NCBI GenBank assembly: GCA_013399305.1
Contig: VXAI01000115.1
Location: forward strand, 1,032,120 to 1,096,119
DNA length: 64,000 bases
Direction of reading: 5' to 3'
Source: Rostratula benghalensis
Lineage: Eukaryota; Chordata; Aves; Charadriiformes; Rostratulidae
Below the pieces are notes generated by a model, which ran no database searches, was not told where the DNA came from, and was given only the letters and a program-made list of their open reading frames with translations. The first letter of the stretch is position 1; each line of letters opens with the position of its first letter. A program made the translations under genes and the position numbers. Below, piece after piece: positions 12,031-24,406 of this stretch.

Positions 12031-12673
12031 AAAGCCAGATTTAACATATCAAGACCTTTTCCTAGGTAAAAGAGTTTCTTGTTTGCTTTGCTCTTTTGAA
12101 CAAAAATGAGGGGCTGCACCAATGCTGGGGACACGTATCCGTTAGATGTGAAAGCAACTGATTTTAAAATTAAAAAAAAAAAAACAACAAACCAACCTCT
12201 TCCATACAAACTTCTTCAAGGCTTCACTGAAGAGGCAATGCTGGCAGAACCATCACGCTAAAAGATCGATTTCCTAAGAAAAAGCAAGCACTGTCTAATA
12301 AGGCCTTGAAGAGGCACAGCAGGGATAAAGAAGGTGTGGGGGAAGACTCACCTACTGCTCCCTCCACACTGGGAAATCTCATCAAGCAAAACAGAATTAT
12401 TTTACGTGGATTAAGTGTTTTTTGGTTTCGTTTTTTGGGTTTTTTTTGAGTAGTTGCACTGTGACCGTCTAAGGATATGAGTCAGGCAGGATATGTACAG
12501 AGGCATAATCCTTTTCACTAGTGTCTCTGGGGAAAAAGAAAACAAAAACTTTTTTGTGCACACTACCTCCTTTTCTAGGTGCAACGTAAGCTGTAGAGCA
12601 GAGTGGAGCTGTAACCAGAGGAACGATGATAAAGAAGGAGGTGGTTGTAGGGGAACTGTGATGGCTGCTGGGG
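12031..12673. other. Non-coding stretch, nothing recognised
   Basis: No gene is recognised. A T-rich tract interrupted by short G runs lies at about 12416-12447. Confidence 0.55.
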
Positions 12674-13340
12674 AATCATAGAATGATTAGAGTTGGAAGG
12701 GACCTTAAAGATCATCAAGTTCCAACCCCCCTATCATAGGCAGGGACACCACCCACTAGACCAGGTTGCTCAAAGCCCCATCCAGCCTGGCCTTGAACAC
12801 TCCCAGGGATGGGTCTTCCACAACTTCTTTGGGCAACCTGTTCCAGTGCCTCACCACCCTCACAGTAAAGAATTCCTCTCTGGTATCTAATCTAAATCTA
12901 CCCTCTTTCAATTTAAAGCCATTACCCCTTGTCCTGTCACTACATTTCCTGACAAAGAGTCCGTCTCCAGCTCTCCTGTAGGCTCCCTTCAGATATTGGA
13001 AGGCTGCTATAAGGTCTCCCTGAAGCCTTCTCTTCTCCAGGTTGAACAACCCAACTCTCTCAGCCTGTCTTCACAGGAGAGCTGCTTCACCCCTCTGATC
13101 ATCTTTGTGGCCCTCTTCTGGGCCTGTTCCAACAGTTCCATGTCCTTTCTATGTTGAGGATTCCAAAGCTGGACACAGTACTCCAGGTGGGGTCTCATGT
13201 CCCCAGGACGCGGTTGGCTCTCTGGGCTGCCAGGGCGCACTGCTGGCTCATGTTGAGCAGCAAGGAACTCTCCTTGCTGGCCCTAGAGTGCCATCCCTAT
13301 GCCTCACACCTGCCCCTGAAGCCTTGGCACCGGCTACCAC
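12674..13340 (-). mobile_element. CR1 LINE, 5'-truncated, best preserved copy
   Basis: A minus-strand CR1. Its 3' end is at 12674 ('aatcatagaatga' read on the plus strand, then 'gttggaagggaccttaaagat'). Two frames carry the ORF2 C-terminal region. The frame at 12756-13049 includes [20 protein letters not shown], then [17 protein letters not shown] and [16 protein letters not shown], ending in LDGALSNLV. The upstream frame at 13007-13240 includes HLEYCVQLWNPQHRKDMELL and EQAQKRATKM. They are shifted relative to each other near 13020-13060, so the copy is inactive. At about 13198, roughly 60-70 bases expected from the CR1 family appear to be missing, because 'ggggtctca' passes directly to a 'caggacgcggttggc' block. 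The 5' end is unclear between 13260 and 13370. Confidence 0.92.
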
Positions 13341-16300
13341 TGCCCCTCACAGGGTCTGAGGCCGGCAGGGCAGCTGCAAGGTTCTCTGCAACACTAGCGC
13401 TGTGCAGCTGCTTTAATGAGTAACTGCACTTAACTCATTAACTCTCCAGGATTAGCAGAAGGCGCACGCTGCAGCCAAGACCAACAGAGCCAAAAAAATT
13501 CAGAGTTTTCAGGCCAAGTCACAGCGTAATGACAAGCCAAAAATATTTCTTAAATGAGGAAAACATTCACTAAGTACTTTTCATTTTTTCAGACCTTTGC
13601 AAAACCCATTGTAGGATTTGTTTCGACAGCAGGCAAGCACTCCTAGAGCAAGCACTGACACAAACTTCAGGAAGATATTTTCTTTTGGTGCCATTATTTT
13701 TCAATACATAAAAAAAGTTGATTCACAGCAAAAGGTCAGCTTCAAACTCACCAATGAAAAAGCAGCAGCATACATCTGAAACTGATCATGGCAAAGAGCC
13801 ACCAGACCTAGTGAAAAACTGTCAGAGTGGATGTGGGTGGAAAGGAGATTCTCCAGCAGAACAACCTGGGGAAATCAAAACCATTTCTGCTGCCTCTAAT
13901 ATGAACAGCCCTGTCCTGATGGACCAGCCCAACCTGCACGGGGCACTACACCCATCCAAAAATGCCATGCCAGCAAGCACTTGCAAGCCAACAACCTCTT
14001 TATATCCGTTCTGGTCATCACAAGCACTTGCAGTTATACCATGAGTCTGAACAAATCATTTACACAGTCCTGTGTTAATGCCTTCATGCTCACTTGACTG
14101 GACTGCGGGCATTAGGCAGGTCAGGAGCTTTCTGCATTTCCATGCATGCACTTCACATGAATGCGATGCCGCCTGAGGAAATTATAAATTAGGGAGTTTT
14201 TGTAAATGTAAAGCTAGTTTGGCCTTTAGACACAGGTGTACCCAAACCCCTGAGGAGATACCACACACGCAAGTTGTAGGAGATCTTGCAAAGAGATACC
14301 ATCCATTTGAAGCAGTGGGAGGTGGCCAGCAGGCACATACCCCTTGAGATCTTCTCTCCCCTCTAGATCCTTCACCAATTCACTCTACAAGCTCAGCCCA
14401 GCACCAGTCCTAACACCTGGGTAAATGGGCATTGGAATCTCAGTGAGCTCTTCGATGTCCTCCATGTGTCCCAGGGCTGGGACCAGCACCCAGTCAAAAC
14501 TGCCGAGTGCTTTGGAGGGGACCCCACATCTCGGAGCACTGGGTCCAGGCAAAAACTTGAGGCACACCACCTATGCACATAGCATCCTTGATGCTGAAAA
14601 TTAAAAAAAAAAAACTGTACCTTTGAGGGGAATAACAGACAAATCCCACAAAATCAGTATTGTAACTGTTCATTAAGAAACTCCCTCAAAGTTTGCACTT
14701 TCTAGGCGATACCATTTACATATTATTTACCCATAAAAATGTTATTATCGTTACATACCCAATATACATTGCCATAGGCTTTGTATGACATTTGTACGAA
14801 TGCATTCCTGTACCTGAGCTTAGAAATTAAGACGTCAATGCTTCCCTCAAATAAAAAGGCAGAGATATGGAGGCTGACAGCAAGCTCATCTTTTAAATAC
14901 TCCAAAAGTCCCCAGGGAACCATAAAACTCAAGACCTACTGTGTGATATTTCACAGAAATGTAAGAAAAAGTAGACTTTTATATAAAAGGTGACACATAG
15001 TAAAGTGTAATTCACACAGGATAAGAATATAAAAGCATTAATGATAACCTAGTATTAAGTATATATAGAAGTTATTATTAAGGGAAATCACAGATTTTCT
15101 TTTCATTGTGAATTTGGAGAATTCTAAAAAGAATTTGAAAAGTGACAGGACTTTATTCAGAGAAGTTTCTCTCAAGTGGACCTTCTTTTAAAAATCCTTG
15201 AGAATAAAAGTTTATCTACACCTCCTATTGCTCAGAGAATTTCAGAAGGAAGGCTTTGGTAGGTGATTTCTGGTAATGCTTGGTGAGGCTTGAGCTAGGA
15301 TGGCAGCAGCCTTCTGCAGGCTGTGTGACTGTGCTTTGGCCACCTCGGTTCCTGGTGCAACATCTTAATGACAAACCCACATCCCCCGGTAGCTTGATCT
15401 AACACACTGGGAAGGAGGTGTATGAAGCCAACACGAACCAGTGCCGCTACTCAAAAGGATGCTCTGCCTCCCTTCGCCACCTGCAGCTGCTCTTTCCTTT
15501 CCTGTCTCCTCCTGCCAGCATAAATATTTGCATGCTGTGCAATGAGGGAACTCACCCAACTAAAAATGAACCCAAAATGAAATATAATTAATTTCCTTTT
15601 GGTTTTGCTCCCTTGTGCAGCTGGGCAAACCTCAGTGGTGGCAGGAGGGGGAAAGGAAAGGGAGAAAAAGTAGTGAGGGCAACACTGGATGCCCTGCCTA
15701 GCAGCAGTCTGAGCACAAAAATGTTTATGTCTCCAAGGCAGAACAAGCTTAAGGTTCTACGCCTCTAAATCCTTAGATGGAAAAAAATTGGGTGGGGAGT
15801 TTATATTTAAACTCAGTGAAAGCAAACTTCAGAGGTGGCAGGAGGGAGGAGGAAGGCTGGTGGTGAGTGGGACCAGAGCAGCCATCCCTGTGGGTGCGAC
15901 TAACATCTGCTGGTGCAGAGGGCACAGCGGCACACTGCCTGGGCATGGGGGACAGCCAGCGGCACGTGACAACACTCAGAGGCACCCCAGAAGTTCACTT
16001 GCAGTTCTGCATCCCAAATGCTCCGCCCACACTTCCTCCAACTCACTTGGGTGATGCTGAATTCATGGCAAGATGGCCCATCCTGTAACAAGGACCACCA
16101 AAACCGCAATATTACCACTGGCCAAAGTACCCCAGAACACTGCACGCCAAGCTTTTTTCTTCTCTTTCTTTTGCTTTTCAGTCACTTCCCACCACACACC
16201 TTTTCCAACCATCTCCCTTGTGTGACAACACGATGTTTTGCTTTGTCAGCTTTTAGGTGTCAAAGTATATCGACACCTTGGCAAACAAGACACTTCTGCA

Positions 16301-19300
16301 AGCTGACAAGCATGACTTCTCAGAAATGACAACTCTGCACCCTCTGCCACCTATGGCTCATGTACAACTCTGAGAACAAACTTTACAGCAAGCCTTGAAA
16401 ACTGAATCCTTCCATTTATGTTGCTTCTTAAAATAAATGGAGACCATTTGCTAGCTTTTAGGGCAACATATGCTAAAATCCACACCTATCCCTTTCTTTC
16501 TTTTGTTGCTTAAAAATACTATTCTTTGCTTCTTAAAAACTGCATAAACACTCTAATATTTGCAAGCTGTAATGTTTCTGTTACCTGTAAAGAAAGGTTA
16601 GTGATAGAGCACGGATACTTTTGGGATAGAATTAGAGGTGGATTTTCATAACCAATTTCAGCATTCCAGGAAATACTGCTACTTGACTTCTGTTTGCCAC
16701 TGAGCTACACAAGCTACTGTCAGGTGTGTAGATGGATGAGGATTACAGTAGTGGAGTGGAGGCTCATTAGAAACATACTAATTAGTACCATGAAGGTGAC
16801 AAATCCAGCACTTTAGACAATGTGAGTACTAGGTCGCAAAAGTCAGAGAGCCAGTACTTTAGAGTCGGTTATTAATAATATTGCTTATGATGGTCAAACC
16901 AGTGAAGTAGAAAAAAGATAAAATATTTTCACTGGATCACTGAACACTTGCCAGAAAGATCACACTAAAATCCAGGCAGTTAAGTTTTTCATTCACAGAC
17001 AAAAAATTTGACCCTACTTCATAAACCAATACAATACAAAATGGGAGCATTATATTAAATAGGCTATTTTATATTAAAAAAGCTCTTTCACTAACAGAAG
17101 TATTTTCCCAAAACTCACTAACTCCTTTTCCACAGTAATTTTGAGTTACTCTAAGGAGAGAATAAAACTGTGTCTTAAGAACTGGCTACAAACCAGCGAG
17201 CAGCTACATTAATCCAGAAACATTTCCTAATGTCTCTAGCATGCAAAGAAGACTTTTGTGTATTTGCTTCTCCTGCAGGAGACAGCAGAAAGGAAGAAAT
17301 GAAAGAACTGGACTTTCTCTGAAAGAGGGTCAAATTTTGTAGGAGGTACTAAACAGCCTCTGATTTTGCAGACCCTACAATTGCGCAAAAATCAGTTTTC
17401 GTGAATGTTTTAAAGATACTGTGTTTACATGAAATAATTGAAAAACCCTTTACATCAACACCAAAACACAAAATAAGATTATGTCTTCAGTTTGATACCG
17501 GAACTTAAAAGCATGAAAATCACTCTTCTTTAACTTACTTTCAGTCCAGCCTACAATATAATGCAGATAAAGAACGGAAAAACTGTGTGCAGAGTCCCAC
17601 ATGCATATAGAGGGACAAAAACTAATCCGAAACCAAGGTGAAATTCAGAGAATTGAGTAGATCTTCTGGTTTCAGCTACAATTAGTTGTTCCACATTTAC
17701 AATGATGACTGTGGAGAATTTGGCCTATATTTTCTAAGAGAAAGTTGTGCTGTTAATAAATTGCATGTATTTTTGGATTTCATTCAGTCTTGTTGAGCGG
17801 TCTAATAGTTTTGAGATAGAAATACTGGAGAGGAACCCCCCGCTGCCCATATCAATGAAAAGCCCTCAGGGAACAACAGAGCGTTAACCTGCCCAATAAC
17901 TGCATTAACCTTTCCCCCAAGGACTTTCTCTCTGAAACTGTGGAAACCTGCCAAGAATATTAGGATGCATCTTCCACCATATTGCCCCGTGCACTTCTGT
18001 TGTAACAGGGCACTAATTACCGGAAAAGAACAGTTTAAGGCAGAGACCACAAGACTGACGATTTAATCACTGAGTTTCCTCATAGGCTCTCCCATTAAAA
18101 AAGACTTATAAACATTGCTACCCAGAGTCTTTTCAAAGTCAGGAATAGCAAATATTATCTTCCATGAACTATTTTCATGGCTGCCTCAGTAAACTGACAT
18201 TCAGGAACCTTGAGGATTAATTACAAGTAATGAAGCTCACTTCTGCACTGCACAGTTAAACACAACTCCCTGCAAATGAGTTTGACCTTTCCTGCACCGT
18301 GTGCTCTGGAATTTCTCACCCAGAAGGGGATTACCCGCAGTCAGCATCTTCACATGAGCACCAGTACCATGTATGAGCCATGCTAAGAATCGTGCTCAAT
18401 ATTCAGGCTTTAAAAAGGAAATAGATATTTGACAGGAAACCATGTTTTAGCAGACGACACTGTGTGAGCCACTGTCAATTAAACTGGCTTCCTGTGGAAA
18501 ACACTTGACAACACTTATGCAGTCTCACAAACACACACGGAAAGGCATATCTCCCCATACACACAGCTCAGTAGAGGGAGGCCTGGGCTGTGAAGCATGA
18601 AGCTACCCCAAAATCCGAGTGCTCTAAGGTCAGGATTACTGCGAGACTGAGCTAAAGAGCTGATACATTATTGACAAACTATGCAGTATTAATAGCACAC
18701 TGAGAAACATTCCCATGCACTCAAGTGATACCATTAAATACAATGAAATTTTACCATGCATTCCATGCTGAGATTTTTTTGGAAAAGAAGCAAACTAATA
18801 AGATTCTATAGGAATGTTTTGCAAAATGAACATGAACATTTGTATCTAATATAATCGTTAGAGGTAACAGGACTTCTGTTAACCGTGTCAAAACACATCT
18901 TCTGCACTTCTGCTTGAATCTCAGACACGGGAGCCGGGAGCTCGGGAGTTACGGATGCACAGAAGACAAATAAACGGGTTGATCAGAAGATCTCATTGGC
19001 TTCATATATGTTATATTGTGTCATTGCTTGGAAAAAAAAATAATTAGTAGTGATATGAAAGAAAACTAGAAAAAAACCCTAATTCTCCTAGGTTTCTCCG
19101 CAGACATACAGACTCAACAAGTCATGTTTTAAAGTCACATTTGACCTTAAAAGATACTGACCCCAATGGACTTGATCCTCACACCCAGGGAGAGCTGCAT
19201 CCTTGACCTGGATAAAGGGAGATACCTCTTGCTTTAACATGCTCGCTTCTAAGGCTGGGAACTGCCTGGTGGCTGATGAGTGTTTGCATTTTTCAGTTGC

Positions 19301-20025
19301 TGCCTTCAGTCATCGCTCCCAGTGGAGAAGAAACAGTTTTGAAATGCCAGAAAATTGACAATCTCCACTCTTGCAGAGGAAAGCCACTAAATCTAACATC
19401 ACTTCTCATCACCTACCCTTTGTAGGTCAGACGTGTCCAAGTGCAAGTTAAGATTAAAAATGGCTTGCTACTAATCTTAGGGCAAACATTAGTGCCGCTC
19501 TAATACACTGCGCTGTGCAGTGGGGAGGGAGATGAAATAATCAGCTGTCTGGCTGGCCTCTGACCTTGGCTTTGAAATACCTGGGGGCGGGGGCAACATT
19601 AAAAACGTGCTTAATGATCTCTGCCCATCTGGGTCAAGTTCAGTGACAATTATAACAATAAATATGAGTAGTCTCACTTCAGGATCCTTCAGAAGATGCT
19701 GACAACTTTGACTTAGGTTTATTCTCAGTCAAATAAACACCATTTAGACACTACCTCTCAAAACGACAATGTCTCCTGCTTTGTCTTGCAGCTGCTAGCA
19801 TGACTTAGGATTCAAAGCTCACGGCAGCTTTAACAATTTTTAATGAATAATTGCACCAGCCAATTTTCCATATGACTATAACTTCATCAATATGATTATA
19901 TTTGGAGATATTATTGTACAGATCCCACTGGAGCATTTCAAGCAAGGCCAAGGATAACATGTTTGGATCTATAAATTCAACGTGCAACTGTTTCCGGTGA
20001 TTTCCCTAAGGATCTGTTTCCTGGT

Positions 20026-20061
20026 GCTTTTTTGGGGTTGGGGTTTTTTTTGAAAAAAAGC
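20026..20061. repeat. T/G tract flanked by an inverted repeat
   Basis: gctttttt (20026-20033) and aaaaaagc (20054-20061) are exact reverse complements. They enclose GGGGTTGGGG and eight T. Low-complexity sequence that could fold as a small hairpin. Confidence 0.6.
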
Positions 20062-21260
20062 GTAACAAGATGAAATCAGCTTTTTCCTTCTGTGCATCTA
20101 AATTAATCTAGAAGTCTGTAAATTATTAAGATTTCTTGGAAAATCAGTGACTGTAACAGGAACCTTCTGCACCTCTCAATGAACAAAAAAACATCCCTGA
20201 GTTGTGAAACAAATTTACAGAGCAGAAATACTTGTCAACTTCATTCGGGGAAAAAGATCTGAGGTGTAAGAACATCCTGAAGATAATGATTTACATCATA
20301 TGGAACCTCTTGGCCTCGTTCTCTTTTAATTACCTTCATCACTACAGAGACAATGGGGGTTTTGTTTTCAGCTCCTTGGAGTGAGTACCGTTGCCCTATT
20401 AACCGCAGTGCTGCAAACAACAGCAAAGGGATAACTAGCCTTATAAAGAATTAGCTCCTCTCACTTAACGATTTCTCTGCTCAAAACACTGAATCCTAAA
20501 CATCCTACTAAGCTGGCTGATGATAATAAACATGGAAAGTCGTGTCAGTGGTAAACGGAAAAACAGCCGACACGTTTCCACCTTCCCAAACAACCATGGG
20601 AGAGATACTGGGAGCTCTTTGCTGCTGCTACGAGGGGAAATTCGGCGGGGGGAGGGAGGGGAGTCCGCTGTAGGTCGGTGGCTGCTGCTTCTTCTCCTTC
20701 TTGTTAAAATGCACAGCTAGTTTAAGGACAGATGCAATTAGAAAAACCTGCACAGATGGTTTTTGCCAGAGCCTCTTCGATAAGTTACATTTATATGCAC
20801 TTAAGCTTGGAGTAAAACAGCAGCATTATCGTAAAAATTAATGAATTCATGCTTTGACTCGCTGTAATCGCTATTTTGTTGTAGATTGACTTGCTTTCTT
20901 CTGTACAGTGTAGCAGACAACAGAAGGTAAATTTTGACCATCCAGAGTATTCTCTGTTATGTAAAATTGCTCACCAACGGAATGTTTATTACCAGAAAGG
21001 AGCTATGGTTAAAATAAAATAAACACAAGTTTCCTGGGAGAAAGATGGCCCAAGTTTGAAGTACAAGCAGAGATGTAATCCTAATAAGGCCATGTTTGGT
21101 TCAAACCATTGGCTCTAACCTTCACAAAACAGGCTAATCCCATGCTTGATGCCAATGCAGGCCTGGTAATATAAATAATTTAGATATTCAGCTTCAGGTA
21201 ACCTACAGCTCAGTTCGGCATGGAAAACGTGACTAGCTCCTGCCTGAAGTCATTTAGCTT

Positions 21261-21279
21261 AAAAAAAAAAAAAAAAAAA
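21261..21279. repeat. Poly-A run (19)
   Basis: A 19-base A homopolymer with no recognisable retroposed body beside it. Confidence 0.9.
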
Positions 21280-23178
21280 GTTAATTTTCTAGAGAGAAGC
21301 AGCACTGAAGGTATATCAGACTCAGCCATGTGCCATTTGTTTTCCACTTTCCAGAGCTGACAGGTGACAAAAGCAGCAGCACAGTCTTGAAAGACTTTTC
21401 CTGCCCCCCCAATCCCGGCTGGCTGGGAACCCCACTTTGCACCCAGCAGCACCCATTGTAAGCTGGGGGAGTCTTAGCTTGGAAAGCCTCACAGACCACC
21501 TTCCCTCCCCCTGTTAAATCATGCTGACAGTTTACCAGAGGGGCCAAGGGAGTGTTAATCACTCCAAGTAATGCCAGCCACAACAGTGTGCACTCACAGC
21601 CCTGCAGCTGCCTCTTCCCTGCATCCCCCCAGCCTTACATTTGGACTATATCCATCCCGGAACATGTAACCTTTAAGTTGCTAGGTTATCTAGGGATTTT
21701 TCCTTGACTATTTCTTGGATATTTTATATTCCTTGAGCACCGCTCACACTAATTGAATAATCCAATAATTCTCAGCAGCCACATACAGCTTTGTCTCTTT
21801 CTAATTTGAGCATGATGATGCCTCACAAATGAATCGGGGCAAGCCAAAAAGTAAAGGCGTTTCAGGCGGTAACGAAACCTAAAATGCTTGCCTGCATCAA
21901 TTTATTAATGTCACCGCAGAGGAAAAAGCAACACAGCATCCAAATGAAAAACGTTGCATCTGCGGCTCGCCCGTTGCCTATCGCTTGCAGGCACACGCAC
22001 ATAGCGTTAATTAAAGACTGCAAGGCCGTAGGACAGGTTTCTCTTTATCGAGCCTTTCTGCATTATTTTGTGTATAACCCAGACTAAGATGCTCTAATGA
22101 TAAAAGCTCAGTAGAAAAATGTCCGAGCAGCCTGCCAAGAACCACACAGACTTGGCCTGTGGACAAAACACAAATCCGTAACTGTGGAAAGGAAAACAAA
22201 AACGAGGACAGAAACCCAATTTCTCTTTCATTTTGGGATATGGAAGATAGGAACATGTTTTTCAGCAGCTGATTGCCGACATGAAATATTTAAAACTTGC
22301 TCTCTTCAGCACATCCAGTGGTTGTTCAGAACCAGAACCACACCAGAGGTCACGGGGCTCCTGACTGCCAGCATCGCTTGAGCAGAGTAAGGTTATGATA
22401 AGGACCTCTGAAGTCACCCCAGTGTAACTGTTAACCTTTGGGGAGCAAAGCTTCTCCCAGGGAAAACCTCTGAGAGATTGTCACAGAATTGTGCTACACC
22501 TGTTTGAGCTCCTATTACCAAAAAAAGCGGGAAGTTATTTTGACACTGAGCCAGATTTTTCAGAAAAATGCATATAAAGTACCTCTCTGCACAGCAAAAC
22601 TGCTGTATCTTTGTATCTGAGGGTTAGCTATTTCATAACATTTTTTTTCTGGTAACATACTGTGCAGACAGCTGTGTCCTCAGTCTCACATGATGTCCCA
22701 ACTCCAGTTTGCACAGTCCTGAGGAATTTTTACGGTGCTTTACAGCACTCCACTGTTACAGTACAGTGTTTTCCAGGAATTCATACACAACCACTTAAAG
22801 CTAGATTTGTATGAAAGCATTTCATGTCGAACGGTACTATGCGTACATGAGCAAGAGAATGTCTCAATTTTGACATCAGTTTGATTTGAGAAATGTTATT
22901 ACAACTGAGAGAGAAAAGTTGGAAGAATGAGATCATGAGCCCCACCGTTAAGAATACTGAACTGCAGGAGTGGCTGATGTATTCAGGTACCAGATATCTA
23001 CATGTGTTTGTGTGTCCAGGTAGAGAAATTACCAAGACAGCTCCTGAAAGACTGGATATGTTGGGAAGAGCTTTACCGACTTCTTTTCTGGCCACCCCAA
23101 CTCACTGCAAACACCACACCATAACTCCAACACCCCACCCCACCCCCCAAAAAAAAAAAAAAAAGAAAAAAAAAGAAA

Positions 23179-23278
23179 GGAAAAGGAAAAGGAAAAGGAA
23201 AAGGAAAAGGAAAAGGAAAAGGAAAAGGAAAAGGAAAAGGAAAAGGAAAAGGAAAAGGAAAAGGAAAAGGAAAAGGAA
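23179..23278. repeat. (GGAAAA)n microsatellite, about 16.7 copies
   Basis: One hundred bases of perfect GGAAAA hexamer. It is preceded by an imperfect A-rich purine lead (23148-23178, with G interruptions) and a C/A tract (about 23133-23150). The plus strand is all purine for about 130 bases. Translation gives a Lys-Arg alternation that creates spurious long frames on both strands (22893-23306 plus, 23073-23282 minus). The high purity suggests a young, length-variable locus. Confidence 0.97.
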
Positions 23279-24284
23279 CCATTCAGTGCTGAAGTTCTTA
23301 ATCTAAATAAAAACCTGCTTCAATTTACTTCCTCTTTTTATTTTTTTACCTTTTGCATTATGTACTTTATATCAACATACACAGTTTTGAAAACAAATTC
23401 ATCAGTAAGTCTGTTTTACCTTGACCTGCAGCTTTTGATAAATAATGGAGCAAACCATTTTGCTCACTTTTACATCAAAATGGCTGGATGGTCATTGCAA
23501 ACCAGACACATTTGAAAAATCTCCGATAGCAGAAGGTCTAGGTGCCCTCTTTCTTGCCCTCTGTTTCCTGAAATGTCCTTTTTTGCTAACACTCTTCTCG
23601 CTGGTAGGTCATTGCTGTGGCTTCCCAGAGAACAACAGCCTCTGGAACTCTTAATTCCATGTGTTCGTAGAGGTAATGAAACTTCTTCTGTATCCTAATT
23701 GAAGTTACAAAGTCCATGGACTGAAAAGTAATTATACCATACCTTACTGCGTACAGGGTTCATGCACCTTATATCACGATGACCCAAACCACATTATAAA
23801 ATCATAGACTTTTATTAAGCTACACCAATTAAACAGGGAATGAATAGTAAAAAAAACCTGAGAAGTTGAAATTGCCGGTAAGTAAGTAACTTTCCTATTC
23901 CTTATTGTTCTAACACCTGACTCTGCCTACTGCAAACTGAGAGCCAGGAATCTCACACAAGGATCCACAAAAAAATTTGACCTTTTGTCATTCCCTATTA
24001 AAAAAAAAAACCACAGAAAAGTAGTTCTGTCATATAAGGACAGCCAGGATGAATCACACATCTATTCAGATAATTAGTATGTACTTTACTAGTAGGTCTC
24101 TTTTGTTCCTAGAGTGGAATTAGAAAGGTGGCAGGCCACCTGCTAAGTCTCCAAAGTCCTCAGAAAAGGGTCAATTGTGAGGGCAGAAAGCACTCCAGTA
24201 AGATCCACAAAGCAGAATAACAATGCTGTTAAACCTTGAAAATCACTGCCAACCCAAAAGGTGTCGTTGGGTCCATGGCAAATA

Positions 24285-24406
24285 GAGAATCATAAAATGA
24301 TCTAGGTTGGAAAAGACCTCTAAAATCATGGAGACCAACCATAAACCCAATGCTGCCAAATCCCACTGATCTACGTCCCTAAACATCACATCTGCACCTT
24401 CTTTAA
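24285..24406 (-). mobile_element. CR1 LINE 3' fragment
   Basis: The reverse complement of a CR1 tail: 'gagaatcataaaatgatc', then 'aggttggaaaagacctctaaaatcat', then 'aacccaatgctgccaaatccca' and 'ctaaacatcacatctgcacc'. The 'ggttggaaaagacct' and 'gctgccaaatcc' blocks place it in a different CR1 subfamily from the copy at 12674. It lies on the minus strand, and only the 3' untranslated part remains. Confidence 0.82.

Larger units (their letters stand above)
13341..24284. other. Long non-coding stretch
   Basis: About 11 kb with no recognised gene and, apart from simple repeats, no recognised interspersed element. It contains a 19-base A run at 21261-21279, the G4T2G4T8 hairpin-like tract at 20026-20061, a local CpG cluster at about 21940-22005 and the hexamer satellite at 23179-23278. 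Open frames reach 137 codons only where the satellite is translated. Several A+T-rich parts (for example around 18400-18500, 20800-20900 and 21850-22080) look like the even-composition DNA in which conserved vertebrate enhancers are found, but conservation cannot be seen from one sequence. Confidence 0.5.

Noticed and set aside
13105..13423. Plus-strand frames of 84 and 90 codons opposite the CR1 copy
   Set aside because: Antisense shadows of CR1 ORF2.
21261..21279. Poly-A runs (also 7892, 45150, 52045, 52751) as tails of processed pseudogenes
   Set aside because: No coding-like body or target-site duplication could be recognised beside any of them.
22893..23306. 137-codon frame ending in a long Lys-Arg repeat, and its Pro-Phe mirror on the other strand
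   Set aside because: Produced by translating the (GGAAAA)n satellite.
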